A DNA stretch of 47,793 bases from M3007 sp046296435. GTDB lineage: Bacteria > Bacteroidota > Bacteroidia > Chitinophagales > Saprospiraceae. Position numbers and translations under genes: made by a program. Positions 15,518 to 24,306 of this stretch are shown here, one piece after another. The notes below the pieces were generated by a model, which saw nothing but the letters and a program-made list of their open reading frames with translations, was not told where the DNA came from and did no database searches. The stretch is from contig JBKBLI010000022.1 in the NCBI GenBank assembly GCA_046296435.1, forward strand, positions 1 through 47,793. Reading direction: 5' to 3'. Each line of letters opens with the position of its first letter. Position 1 is the stretch's first letter.

Positions 15518-16513
15518 ATGTCTGATAGAAACGCTTACATCGCCTCGGTCGCCGCCTATGCGCCGCAACGGGTGGTAACCAACGCCTTTTTCAACGATCT
15601 GCTTGGCGAGGATGTAGATACCTGGCTATGCAACAACGTGCAAATTTATGAACGCCGATGGTGCGCTCCCGAGGAGTCGGTCGCAGATCTGTGCGAACGC
15701 GCCTCGCTTTTGGCGCTGGAACGCGCAGGCATCCGGGCCGACGAGTTAGATCTGATCATCCTGGCAACGGATACGCCCGAATTTGTATCGCCCTCGACGG
15801 CGGCCGTAGTGCAACACCGGCTCAGCGCGCGGCGGGCAGGCACGTTCGATGTCAATGCCGCCTGCGCCGGCTTCGTCACAGCGCTGGACATTGCAGCGAA
15901 ATACATCCAAGCCGATCCGCATTACAATAAGGTGCTGGTGGTCGGCGGTTATGCCATGAGTAAATACCTCAATCTGGAAGACAAAAAAACGGTCACGCTT
16001 TTTGCCGACGGCGCCGGAGCGGCGGTCTTGTGCGCCGGCGAGGGTCGGGAGCGGGGCTTCGTGTGCAGCGAGTTGCGCAGCAAAGGCGAATACCACGACT
16101 GGATGGGTATTTACGGCGGCGCGACACGCATGCCCGCAACGGCAGAACTGATTGCCAACCATGGACATCAATTGCAGTTTGTCAAAAAATTCCCTAAAGA
16201 ACTCAATCCTGAAATGTGGTCGGATATGGCGGCCGGGATGTGTCGCAGGGCGGGCGTCAAACCCCAGGACGTACAACACTATTTCATCACCCAGATCAAC
16301 ATCAACGCCATTTGGGAGACCATGGACCGGCTCCAGACGCCCCGCGAGCGCGCCGTCACAGTGATGCACCATTACGGCTACACCGGCTCTGCTTGTATCC
16401 CCATGGCCTTCAATCAGGCCTGGGAAGAGCAGCGCGTCAGTCCTGGCGACTTGTGCATGTTCATCGGCTCGGGCGGCGGGCTTGCTTTCGCCGCTGCGCT
16501 GTTCAGGATGTAG
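15518..16513 (+). CDS. KAS III (FabH)-like ketoacyl synthase with altered catalytic residues
   Basis: 331 residues of the thiolase-superfamily KAS III fold. The nucleophile Cys116 is intact in VNAACAGF (112-119). In FabH the other two catalytic residues lie in HQAN and GNTS motifs. Here these read TQIN (258-261) and GYTG (287-290), so His becomes Thr258 and Asn becomes Tyr288 by eye alignment. The C-terminal glycine loop FIGSGGGLAFAAALFRM matches FabH-like proteins. Loss of His/Asn argues against normal malonyl-ACP decarboxylating condensation. Acyl transfer or non-decarboxylating C-C or ester bond formation is possible, as in CerJ/OleA-like branches. An acyl-CoA synthetase gene follows at 16706 on the same strand. 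Confidence 0.8.
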   Translation: MSDRNAYIASVAAYAPQRVVTNAFFNDLLGEDVDTWLCNNVQIYERRWCAPEESVADLCERASLLALERAGIRADELDLIILATDTPEFVSPSTAAVVQHRLSARRAGTFDVNAACAGFVTALDIAAKYIQADPHYNKVLVVGGYAMSKYLNLEDKKTVTLFADGAGAAVLCAGEGRERGFVCSELRSKGEYHDWMGIYGGATRMPATAELIANHGHQLQFVKKFPKELNPEMWSDMAAGMCRRAGVKPQDVQHYFITQININAIWETMDRLQTPRERAVTVMHHYGYTGSACIPMAFNQAWEEQRVSPGDLCMFIGSGGGLAFAAALFRM

Positions 16514-16705
16514 CAGCCATAGACTGACACAAGACCCCGGCGCTGAAGGAACGCATTTCGAACCAACAAAATACTGCGCCCGGGCATGCCCTAAGGACTT
16601 GCGCGCAGGGTGCGCGGTCTAACTCACCCCCGGCCCGCATGCAATATCTCCACAGGAAATGGGCTAAGCCATCCGAAACGCGCACTGACATCAAATACGT
16701 TAAGC

Positions 16706-18217
16706 ATGCAGAACACGCTATATCAGACTGACTGGTGCGCCCGCTGGGCGCTCTACGCTCCTCACAAAATAGCGCTGAAGGAGTGGGAAACGAAGCGCGA
16801 GATCAGTTACGGCGCGCTCAACGACGCAGGCAATGCGTTGGCAGATGCCCTGACGCAAAATCATGGTCTCCGGAAAGGAGACCGAGTGGCCGTGTTGGCC
16901 GATTTTTGCATCGAATATCTGATTCTTTTTGTGGCTGCGCAAAAATGCGGCATTGTAATCGTGCCGCTCAACTACCGCCTGGCCGCGCCTGAGTTGCGGT
17001 ATATGCTCTTGGACTCGCGCCCCGCGCTCTTTTTTGCGGAAGAAAAATATACCGCGCTCGCAGCCGGCGCGCTCGGCCGCGCCAAACGACCCTTGCGCCG
17101 ACCGCTTGAAGACATTGCCGAAATCTGGCGCCATAGCAAAGGCGCCGCATCCTTTGCGCCGCTACAATTTGGACCCAAAGATCCGATATTTATACTCTAC
17201 ACGTCTGGCTCTACCGGCTTCCCTAAGGGCGCGCTCTACACGCACAAGATGTTGTTCTGGAACAGCATCAACACGGCCATGTCGCTTATCATCAATACAG
17301 AAAGCCGGGCGCTTAGCTTTGCGCCGCCGTTCCACACCGGCGCCTGGAATGTACTCACCACGCCTTTTTTGCACCACGGCGCTTACACCTGCATCCTAAA
17401 AAAATTCGAACCGGCGCTGGTACTGGAATTACTGCAAACCGAGCGCTGCACACTTTTGTTCGGAGTGCCAACCATGCTCAAGATGATGGCCGACGAACCG
17501 GCGTTCGCCCATGCCCGATTCCCCGATCTCCACTACGCCATCGTAGGCGGCGAAGCCATGCCGCTGCCCCTCATCGAGACCTGGACAGCCAAGGGCGTTC
17601 CGATCCGGCAAGGCTACGGAATGACGGAGGTCGGCCCGAACCTCACTTCGCTGCACCAGGACGATGCGCTGCGCAAACGCGGTAGTATCGGTCGCCCGAA
17701 CTATTATGTGCAAACCCGCATCGTCAACGATCTGGGCGGCGACTGCGCGTCCGGCGAGGCAGGCGAGCTTTGGGTAGCGGGACCGATGTGCACGCCGGGC
17801 TATTGGCAGAATCCAGGCGCTACCCGCGCCGCGTTCAGCGGCGAGTGGTTCCGAACCGGAGATCTGGTGCGCTCCGACGAAGAGGGATACCTGTACGTAG
17901 TGGATCGCCTCAAAAACATGTACATCTCCGGCGCCGAAAATGTGTATCCGGCAGAAGTTGAGCGGGTATTGCTGACGCATCCCGATGTGAGCGAGGCGGC
18001 TGTCATTGGCGTGCCCGACGAAAAGTGGGGCGAGGCCGGTCGGGCCTACCTGGTTTTGAAACCCGGCGCGCTCGCCGATATCGGATCTGTGATGGGGCAC
18101 TGTCGGGAGCGCCTGGCGAAATACAAGATTCCGCGCGATATATTTTTCGTGTCGGAGTTGCCCAAAAATGATTCGGGCAAAATCAATCGCCTTGCGTTGA
18201 AAAAATTGAGTTCGTAA
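16706..18217 (+). CDS. Acyl-CoA synthetase (AMP-forming, class I adenylate-forming enzyme)
   Basis: 503 residues, typical length. The P-loop YTSGSTGFPKG (about 167-177) follows the start of the N-terminal domain. Further motifs are GYGMTEVG (about 306-313), the ATP/ribose-binding FRTGDLVRSDEEGYLYVVDRLKNMYISGAENVYPAEVE (about 388-425, hinge Asp-Arg in the middle) and the C-terminal catalytic lysine in LPKNDSGKINRLALKK. It activates a carboxylic acid to acyl-AMP and then acyl-CoA in the cytosol. The overall pattern resembles medium/long-chain or aromatic acyl-CoA ligases; the chain preference cannot be read. The start is ATG at 16706. It lies 192 bp after the KAS III-like gene and may share its pathway. 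Confidence 0.9.
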   Translation: MQNTLYQTDWCARWALYAPHKIALKEWETKREISYGALNDAGNALADALTQNHGLRKGDRVAVLADFCIEYLILFVAAQKCGIVIVPLNYRLAAPELRYMLLDSRPALFFAEEKYTALAAGALGRAKRPLRRPLEDIAEIWRHSKGAASFAPLQFGPKDPIFILYTSGSTGFPKGALYTHKMLFWNSINTAMSLIINTESRALSFAPPFHTGAWNVLTTPFLHHGAYTCILKKFEPALVLELLQTERCTLLFGVPTMLKMMADEPAFAHARFPDLHYAIVGGEAMPLPLIETWTAKGVPIRQGYGMTEVGPNLTSLHQDDALRKRGSIGRPNYYVQTRIVNDLGGDCASGEAGELWVAGPMCTPGYWQNPGATRAAFSGEWFRTGDLVRSDEEGYLYVVDRLKNMYISGAENVYPAEVERVLLTHPDVSEAAVIGVPDEKWGEAGRAYLVLKPGALADIGSVMGHCRERLAKYKIPRDIFFVSELPKNDSGKINRLALKKLSS

Positions 18218-18222
18218 ATCTC

Positions 18223-18284
18223 CCCCCTGCCCTTTTTTCAAAAAAGCTAAGGAGCGCGGGCGACCGGATATGGATATGCAGCGC
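18223..18284. repeat. Dispersed intergenic T-run/A-run repeat, copy 3
   Basis: Begins CCCCCTGCCC, a T-run and an A-run, then GCGCGGGCGACCGG, ATATGG and ATGCAGCGC, the same order of blocks as at 8673-8750. A diverged partial unit (T9-A6 followed by AGCGCGGACGCCGGACATG) follows at about 18306-18350. It fills the space between the convergent acyl-CoA synthetase and MORN-caspase genes and may act as a terminator for both. Confidence 0.5.
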
Positions 18285-18360
18285 AGTATCCTCCCGTCGT
18301 CGGCCATTTTTTTTTTAAAAAACAAGGTAGCGCGGACGCCGGACATGCGGGGCCCGACGC

Positions 18361-20028
18361 TTATCGCACGATGGCTACAGGCATCGACGGATCGAAAGCG
18401 CCCTTGATCACCGGACTCTGGCGATTGCCGGTGTACGTCCGGACATTGTGGTATATAAAATCGTACAGTTCCTGAAGGGTAACGATCTTGTCCTTATTTT
18501 TGTCGGCTTCGCCTTTGAGACCCCGGATCAGGAAGTGGCTGAATACGCCCTGCCGAAGGCCTGAGGACTCCAAAGAGGTCTCGTCGCCCTTGGAAGACAT
18601 AAGCAGCGCGGCGCCCGAAACGGACTTGGCTAAGGTCTGGTAGTACTGCGTCAGGATAGGCTCCTCGCCCGTAGAGCGCATGGCAAACAAGCCACCTGAG
18701 TGGCAGGCATCGGCCAGGCACAGTTTGTAGCGGGCGCGGCATTTGTTGAACAGATTCGCGATTTCGTCGTGGCCGATCTTGTTGTTGAAGCCGTCGAAGT
18801 CAATGGGCAAAAAGGAACCGTTCAGACCGTGGCCGCTGAAATAAAAGACCACGAGGTCCTGTTGGCCGGCCATGTCAAACACTTCTTTGAGCGCTCCGAG
18901 GACATTTTCGCGCGTAGCGTCTTCGTCGATCAGCAAGCGCAGTTGCGCGTCGGGCAAGGCGCCGCCCTCGATGCTTTTGAGGAAGGCGTAAAAGCGGTAG
19001 GCGTCGTCGTCGGTATATCGCAAAGCGGGCATGTGGTCGTAGGCGGCCACGCCGACTACCACGGCCCATATTTTGGGCAGGGTGAGGGTGGAGGGCGTGG
19101 GCGCAACGGGCGCAGGTTCGGGAGCAGAGGGGTCGCTGACTCCTGCGAATTCGCCGTCTTTCCAATAACCGCTTACGCTTGTACCGTCCCGTTTTTTGAG
19201 TACGCCCATGCCGTTGAAAGCGCCTTCGCTCCATTCGCCTTGATAAGTGTCGCCGTTGGCATATACGCAGAATCCTTTGCCGTGGGGCATGCCGTCTTTG
19301 AATTCGCCCTCATACCGGGCAGCGCCTGCTTTAAAGACATACACGCCAGTGCCATTTTCGCAGTCGCCCTGCACGCAGCCGGCTATGCCGTCTTTGGAGA
19401 GCGGGTTGCCGGCAAATTCGCCCTGTTTCCACTGGCCGCTCTCAACCGAGCCGTCGGCGCTTGTCTTGACGCCGAAGCCGTCGGGATACCCTGCGCGGAA
19501 TTGGCCTTTGTATATATCGCCGTTGGCAAAATGAAAGACCCCTTGGCCTTCAAACTTTCCGTTGACGAAAGCGCCTTCATATTTGCTACCGTCAGGATAG
19601 GCGAACACCCCTACGCCATTTTTGCAATCGCCGCTGATACAGCCGGATTGTATATCCGTGCCGTCGTCTTGGCGGGCATTGGGCTTGACGACCACATATT
19701 CGGCTACGGGATTGCCTTTGTCGTCCACAGGTTTGCCCTTGCGCCAACTGCCCGTGCGGACATGGCCGTCGCTGTAGGTGCGGGTTCCTTTGCCATCGGG
19801 GTAGCGGTTTTTCCATTCGCCCTGGTATTTGCTGCCGTCTGAATAGTAGCAGACGCCGATGCCGTGTATCTCGCCATCTTTGAAGTGTCCGATATATTTG
19901 GCGCCGGATGGGTAAATGTAAGTGCCTTGGCCGTTTTTACAATCGCCCTGCACGCACTGTGCGCGCAACCAAGGGTGCACTGTGAAGATTGCGGCGCAAA
20001 TAAAAACTATTCTGAGAAAGCCAATCAT
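18361..20028 (-). CDS. Secreted MORN-repeat protein with C-terminal caspase-like (C14) peptidase domain
   Basis: 555 residues. A signal peptide (1-23, cleavage near LRAQ) is followed by about ten MORN repeats (25-295; YPSGAKYIGHFKDG-type units) arranged in three blocks, each opened by C.xGDC.NG (C25, C130, C218). A Pro/Ala linker spans 297-316. The caspase-hemoglobinase domain runs 318-540, with catalytic His400 in YFSGHGL and Cys442 in LADACHSGG, so the dyad is intact. Residues 509-520 (D.N.D......E) match a 12-residue EF-hand loop, suggesting Ca2+ dependence as in metacaspases. Exported bacterial metacaspases cleave after Arg/Lys; the substrate is unknown. MORN repeats often bind lipids or partner proteins. 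It appears monocistronic. Confidence 0.88.
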   Translation of the reverse strand: MIGFLRIVFICAAIFTVHPWLRAQCVQGDCKNGQGTYIYPSGAKYIGHFKDGEIHGIGVCYYSDGSKYQGEWKNRYPDGKGTRTYSDGHVRTGSWRKGKPVDDKGNPVAEYVVVKPNARQDDGTDIQSGCISGDCKNGVGVFAYPDGSKYEGAFVNGKFEGQGVFHFANGDIYKGQFRAGYPDGFGVKTSADGSVESGQWKQGEFAGNPLSKDGIAGCVQGDCENGTGVYVFKAGAARYEGEFKDGMPHGKGFCVYANGDTYQGEWSEGAFNGMGVLKKRDGTSVSGYWKDGEFAGVSDPSAPEPAPVAPTPSTLTLPKIWAVVVGVAAYDHMPALRYTDDDAYRFYAFLKSIEGGALPDAQLRLLIDEDATRENVLGALKEVFDMAGQQDLVVFYFSGHGLNGSFLPIDFDGFNNKIGHDEIANLFNKCRARYKLCLADACHSGGLFAMRSTGEEPILTQYYQTLAKSVSGAALLMSSKGDETSLESSGLRQGVFSHFLIRGLKGEADKNKDKIVTLQELYDFIYHNVRTYTGNRQSPVIKGAFDPSMPVAIVR

Positions 20029-20358
20029 GCGGTAAGCGTGTGGTTGATGAGCGGTTTTTTGAATTGAAAAAAATCAACTTGGCGCGCCCGGGTATTGTGT
20101 GGGTCAACCTTGGGCAACAAAAATTGAATTTTCAGATATTTAACCGGTATGCTACGGGGTTTATTGTAGCGGAAGGCGTTAAAAAAGTATTAACGCAGCC
20201 GGCCTTGTAGCAAAGCGCTAATCGCGCGGTCGCAAAGTCCGCGTCAACAAGAGCGACCAAGGGGGCTTCTGTTTGTGCAAATAAACCGGCGCAGCGGAGA
20301 AGACCCGAGCGGGGCCAAAGGGGCCGCGCCGCGGGATAGGAGCCAGACTGCGGCGGCG
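20029..20358. other. Intergenic region, no gene supported
   Basis: 330 bp between the MORN-caspase start and the end of the next minus-strand gene. It has an AT-rich half (20045-20190) that could hold the MORN-caspase promoter, and a GC-rich half (20200-20358) with small inverted repeats such as GGCC-rich sequence at about 20313-20330. No exact -7 box and no structured RNA was recognised. Confidence 0.35.
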
Positions 20359-21114
20359 TCAGGGCATATTTATCCGAAATGGGACGATCAAGCTAAACCA
20401 AGGCAATAGCTCAAATACTTCGCCCTCAATTACAGGGAGTATGACTACGCCGTCTATTGTGATTTTTTTTCTTTTGAGGCGCAATCCCATCGAGGCGATG
20501 CCAATATCGTCGGCAAAGTAATTTTCGGCGATGAGGCTCAAATGGGATTTAAAATGATGCATGCCGCTTATGCCTAAAGCCGTTTTGCCGGCGAACCGAC
20601 GCCCGAATACTCCCCGACCGGTATGCAGCGAAACATTGCTGCCGGGCGAGCCTGCGGTAGCCGATACGTAAATGAAATTCAACCCGGACAGATTCTCGCC
20701 CCAAAAGCCGCCGATGAAAGCGCCCCCCCCTATGGCAAAGCGGCCGGGCGCAATGGACTGGTGGAATCGGGGATTCAACCATGCCGGCGTCGTTCCGCCT
20801 CCGAACAAAAATGAAGGGACGATACCAAAACCGCAACTGAAAGCATCCGAAAAGCCGAAGTAAGCCTGATTGAAAAGCAGCATGCTGTTTTGGTAGTATG
20901 CCTCGCCTTTGCGCAAACCGTAATTGTTGGCGGTAAAGATGGCGTATCGGTTGTCGTAGAATGCGGGATCGGCGGTCTGTGCATGCGCTGTGGATGTCCA
21001 CAACACGCCGATGAGATATATCCCTGCGAGCGCATGGTGATTTCGCACGCTACATTTTACGCGACGAAAATTAGCGGGGCGCACACTCATATTGATCGGC
21101 AAGTATTTAAGCAT
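20359..21114 (-). CDS. Uncharacterised exported protein, probable outer-membrane beta-rich protein
   Basis: 251 residues from the ATG at 21114. A hydrophobic segment ending in STAHAQ (about 31-46) looks like a signal peptide, although the preceding 30 residues make it unusually long. The true start may be internal (for example Met9, or a GTG before VRNHHALAG). The mature part has alternating Gly, aromatic and polar residues (FGFSDAFSCGFGIVPSFLFGGG, IGGGAFIGGFWGENLSGLNFIYV), as in small outer-membrane barrels. No catalytic motif or known family was recognised. A TACTTTTG promoter box lies at 21173-21180. Confidence 0.65.
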   Translation of the reverse strand: MLKYLPINMSVRPANFRRVKCSVRNHHALAGIYLIGVLWTSTAHAQTADPAFYDNRYAIFTANNYGLRKGEAYYQNSMLLFNQAYFGFSDAFSCGFGIVPSFLFGGGTTPAWLNPRFHQSIAPGRFAIGGGAFIGGFWGENLSGLNFIYVSATAGSPGSNVSLHTGRGVFGRRFAGKTALGISGMHHFKSHLSLIAENYFADDIGIASMGLRLKRKKITIDGVVILPVIEGEVFELLPWFSLIVPFRINMP

Positions 21115-21436
21115 CTATTGATTATTTTGTACCGGCAGTTACTCCTGACGCATACGTCTGGTTACGCTTGTGCAAAAGTAATTACATTGTAAAAATTGTA
21201 CGGTATTCAAGCGCGCAACCAATATAGAGACAGACAAAATTTTTAATGCCCGAATGCGTTTTTGTGTTCGTCGAGTCGGCTTTTGTTTTTCAAAAAGTTT
21301 TGGTTGTCAAACCCCCTTGTAAGAGCTATGCCGGTTAGATAGCGGCCCTGCGTTTCGTGCGTGCTGGTCAAACGTCTTTTTGTTCATTTTTTCTTCAAAA
21401 ATTTTTTGCATTTTGCAGCTAATCGACAACAAATAC
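21115..21436. other. Divergent intergenic region between the exported-protein gene and lysA
   Basis: 322 bp. The left part contains the promoter box for the minus-strand gene at 21173-21180. The lysA-proximal part is T-rich (21375-21420). The frame of lysA is open to 21380 but the family start fits ATG at 21437. Nothing else was recognised. Confidence 0.4.
21173..21180 (-). promoter_or_regulatory. Candidate -7 box for the exported-protein gene
   Basis: The minus strand reads TACTTTTG, an exact TANNTTTG match, placing transcription start near 21166, about 50 nt before the ATG at 21114. No clear TTG is at the expected upstream spacing. Confidence 0.45.
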
Positions 21437-22663
21437 ATGTTGCCCGGCGGCATTGATCCGCTCGCTTTGTGCCGCGAGTTTGGCACGCCGCTATACGTCT
21501 ATGACGCCGACGTGATGCGTCGTCAGTACGAACGCCTGGTTCGCGCGTTTACATGGCCTCACCTCAGGATACATTACGCTTGTAAAGCGCTGACCAACCT
21601 GAGCGTCATGCGACTCTTTAAAGATTGGGGCGCGGGCTTGGATTGCGTTTCGATCGAGGAGGTGAAGTTGGGACTGTTGGCGGGATACGCGCCAACCGAC
21701 GTACTGTTTACGCCCAATTTTGCGGCCATGCGCGAATATGAGGAAGCTGCCGATCTGGGCGTCAAAATCAATATCGACGCTATACCCATGCTCGAAAATT
21801 GGGGGCTTCGTCATAGCGAAATCCCTATCTGCATTCGGATCAATCCGCACCTGATGGCCGGCGGCAACGAAAAGATCAGCGTAGGGCACATCGATTCCAA
21901 ATTCGGTATCAGCATCCACCAAATGCCGCACGTGCTGCGCATTGTAGAGAGTCAAAAGCTGAAGGTAGTAGGCCTGCACATGCACACCGGTTCTGACATT
22001 CTGGATGTGGACGTTTTTTTGCAAGGGGCTGAAATCCTGTTTGAAGCGGCGCGGCGCTTCCCCGATCTGGAGTACATTGATTTGGGCAGCGGATTCAAAG
22101 TGGCCTACAAACCCGACGACATAGAGACCGACGTTGAGGAACTGGGCGAAAAGCTCAGCGCGCGGTTTGTCGATTTTTGCAAGGATTATGGCCGCGAACT
22201 CACCCTGATGTTCGAGCCGGGCAAGTTTTTGGTAAGCGAAGCCGGGTTGTTTTTCGCGCGATGTACGGCGGTTAAGCAGACGACCTCGGCCATATTCATA
22301 GGCTTGGATACCGGATTTAACCATTTGATCCGGCCGATGTTTTACAACGCTTACCACCACATTGTGAACGTGACTGAACCGACTTTCAAGCCGCGTATCT
22401 ATACGGTGGTGGGCAATATTTGCGAGACAGATACCTTTGCCGTTGATCGGCGAATCGCCGAGACGGTGGAGGGCGATGTGCTTTGTTTCTACAATGCTGG
22501 CGCCTACGGATGGATGATGTCTTCTAACTACAATTCGCGCCCCCGCCCTGCCGAAGTGCTCCTTACAGGGGGGCAAGCGCACCTGATCCGGCGTCGCGAG
22601 ACGGTGCAAGACCTGCTTCACACCCAAATCCCTCTCCCTGTCGAAACGTTGATTAACGCATGA
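21437..22663 (+). CDS. lysA: Diaminopimelate decarboxylase
   Basis: 408 residues, the usual LysA length. It is a fold type III PLP enzyme that decarboxylates meso-diaminopimelate to L-lysine in the cytosol. YACKAL (about 48-53) contains the PLP-binding lysine. HIDSKFGIS (about 151-159), GLHMHTGSD (about 179-187), the glycine loop DLGSGFKV (about 216-223), EPGKFLV (about 257-263) and the C-terminal-domain GNICETDTF..DR motif are all present. The CETDTF cysteine is the substrate-binding residue at the dimer interface. The ATG at 21437 is chosen because the domain begins right after it. The stop overlaps the rdgB start by 4 nt (ATGA). Confidence 0.95.
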   Translation: MLPGGIDPLALCREFGTPLYVYDADVMRRQYERLVRAFTWPHLRIHYACKALTNLSVMRLFKDWGAGLDCVSIEEVKLGLLAGYAPTDVLFTPNFAAMREYEEAADLGVKINIDAIPMLENWGLRHSEIPICIRINPHLMAGGNEKISVGHIDSKFGISIHQMPHVLRIVESQKLKVVGLHMHTGSDILDVDVFLQGAEILFEAARRFPDLEYIDLGSGFKVAYKPDDIETDVEELGEKLSARFVDFCKDYGRELTLMFEPGKFLVSEAGLFFARCTAVKQTTSAIFIGLDTGFNHLIRPMFYNAYHHIVNVTEPTFKPRIYTVVGNICETDTFAVDRRIAETVEGDVLCFYNAGAYGWMMSSNYNSRPRPAEVLLTGGQAHLIRRRETVQDLLHTQIPLPVETLINA

Positions 22664-23241
22664 CGACGCTGGTTTTTGCTACGCACAACGCGCACAAGGC
22701 CCGCGAAGTCATGCAGATACTGGGCGAGGATTATGTCGTAAAAACGCTTGCGGACATCGGTTGCGTTGAGGAGATTCCGGAGACCGGCGCTACCCTTGAG
22801 GAAAACGCTTTGATCAAAGCCCGCTATGTGCGCGACCGGTACGGCTATGCCTGCTTTTCGGAAGATACGGGGTTGGAAGTGGCGGCATTAGGCGGAGCGC
22901 CGGGGGTGCATACGGCGCGCTTTGCGGGTGATTCGCGCGATCCTCAAGCCAATATGGATTTACTTTTGTCGCGTTTGGAGGGCCATGAAGATCGCTCGGC
23001 GCAGTTCCGGACGGTTATTGCGCTGGTGAACGGCGAGCGCGAACAGTTGTTTGAAGGTGTTTGTAAAGGGCGGATTGCCGAAGCGCGGGCAGGGGATCAA
23101 GGGTTTGGGTACGACCCTGTGTTTGTGCCGGATGGGTATGCGCGTACCTTTGCCGAACTGGGCGATGCCGTCAAGAATGAAATTAGTCACCGCTCTAAGG
23201 CGATGCGCACATTTGTGGAGAATGGGCTTAAAAGCGGCTAA
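22660..23241 (+). CDS. rdgB: Non-canonical purine NTP pyrophosphatase (XTP/dITP, RdgB/HAM1 family)
   Basis: 193 residues, the family length. It hydrolyses XTP, ITP and dITP to monophosphates to keep deaminated purines out of DNA and RNA. The signature N-terminus reads VFATHNAHKAREV (substrate phosphate loop). ETGATLEENALIKARYV, FSEDTGLEVAALGGAPGVHTARFAG (catalytic Asp and nucleobase loop) and GFGYDPVFVPDGYARTFAEL...KNEISHRSKA near the C-terminus follow. All hallmark residues are present. The start codon overlaps the lysA stop (ATGA), so the two are translationally coupled. Confidence 0.97.
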   Translation: MTTLVFATHNAHKAREVMQILGEDYVVKTLADIGCVEEIPETGATLEENALIKARYVRDRYGYACFSEDTGLEVAALGGAPGVHTARFAGDSRDPQANMDLLLSRLEGHEDRSAQFRTVIALVNGEREQLFEGVCKGRIAEARAGDQGFGYDPVFVPDGYARTFAELGDAVKNEISHRSKAMRTFVENGLKSG

Positions 23242-23370
23242 TTGCGCTCTCACTCATCCTTGTTGCGCCTACTCTCACGGTTCGCTCTTTTCCCTATTGA
23301 CATGTTGTGTTGCGCGCAGACGACTTGGGCGTTGTGCAGGACGGGGCGCGGCGCAGCGTTTTTAGTTATA

Positions 23371-23406
23371 AAAAACGGGCGCTCTCTCAAGAGGGAGCGC
23401 CCGTTT
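23371..23406 (-). terminator. Strong intrinsic terminator between rdgB and tonB
   Basis: AAACGGGCGCTC at 23373-23384 pairs perfectly with GAGCGCCCGTTT at 23395-23406. Three more inner pairs give about 15 bp and a CAAG loop. On the minus strand the stem runs into T residues (GTTTTTTATAAC), so it ends the exbB-exbD-exbD-tonB transcript; it may also stop lysA-rdgB. Confidence 0.85.
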
Positions 23407-23431
23407 GAAAAATTCATCGTAAAACTTTTGA

Positions 23432-24280
23432 TCAGTTAGCCAGTCGGAACATCACTGGAAGCGTATATCGCACCTTAACCGGGTTGCCGTTGGCTTCGCC
23501 TGGGATCCACTTAGGCATGCTCTGCACCACGCGGACGGCCTCTTTGCCGCATCCGCCGCCAATATCTTTGACGACCTGCACATCGCTCACTTTACCGTCT
23601 TTTCCGACCACGAAAGTCAGTACCACGCGGCCTTGGATATTATTATCGCGTGCTAAGGGCGGATATTGAATATTTTCCTGAAGGAACTTCATCAACTCTG
23701 CTTCGCCGCCCGGGAAACTGGGCTGTTTCTGAATGTCGAAGGTCTCGAAGATCTTTTCGGGCGCCGCTTTGACGGGCTCAGGCGGCAGATCGTCGAGACT
23801 TGGGTTGTCTTTGAGCGAGGGCAAGGCATCTTTGTTGCCTTCTTTGGTTTCTTTGCCAATGTCGTCGTCGATCTGCTTGAGTTCTTCGATAGCTTTTTTC
23901 GGCTCCTCTTCACGCACGTCTTCATCTTTTTTGACTACCGGCGGCACGAATTTGACCGTCGAGCGCGTAGGCGGCGGGGGCGTCTCTAAAGGCGGCGGGG
24001 GCGGCGGGGGCGGCTGATTGGGATCGATATCGGGCGGCGGCGCCAATTCGGCGATGACGTCGATGGTCTTCTTCTCAGGTAAGGCTTTTCGAACAGCGCT
24101 AATCAAAAGCGGTATTCCAAAAACCAATAAGACGAACCCAAGCGCATAGAGGAATGCCCGGGTGAGCATTGCGGGATAAGCCTTCCGCAATTGATAGGCG
24201 CCATAAGCCTTATTCCGATTTTCGAAGATGATATCGAAAGTATCGTTATAGACTTTTGTCGGTATATTCTGATCTGCCAT
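23432..24280 (-). CDS. tonB: TonB energy-transducing protein
   Basis: 282 residues. A short cytoplasmic N-terminus is followed by one membrane helix (about 35-58, AFLYALGFVLLVFGIPLLIS). A Pro-rich periplasmic spacer has two dense proline tracts (about 80-105). Acidic/lysine-rich sequence leads to the C-terminal TonB domain (about 190-282; FPGGEAELMKFLQENIQYPPLA, GRVVLTFVVGKDGKVSDVQVV, MPKWIPGEANGNPVKVRYTLPV). TonB spans the periplasm and transmits the proton motive force from ExbBD to receptors such as the one at 12.4-15.1 kb. It is the last gene of the operon, 26 nt after exbD. Confidence 0.95.
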   Translation of the reverse strand: MADQNIPTKVYNDTFDIIFENRNKAYGAYQLRKAYPAMLTRAFLYALGFVLLVFGIPLLISAVRKALPEKKTIDVIAELAPPPDIDPNQPPPPPPPPLETPPPPTRSTVKFVPPVVKKDEDVREEEPKKAIEELKQIDDDIGKETKEGNKDALPSLKDNPSLDDLPPEPVKAAPEKIFETFDIQKQPSFPGGEAELMKFLQENIQYPPLARDNNIQGRVVLTFVVGKDGKVSDVQVVKDIGGGCGKEAVRVVQSMPKWIPGEANGNPVKVRYTLPVMFRLAN

Positions 24281-24306
24281 GTTTCTGCGTTTTAAAATGT
24301 TTCCGA

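Noticed and set aside
18700..19842. A 380-codon plus-strand open frame
   Set aside because: It lies entirely antisense to the MORN-caspase gene; the repetitive composition reflects the MORN repeats read backwards.
20200..20358. GC-rich stretch considered as a structured RNA or small gene
   Set aside because: Only short, imperfect inverted repeats were found and no start/stop pair gave a convincing protein.
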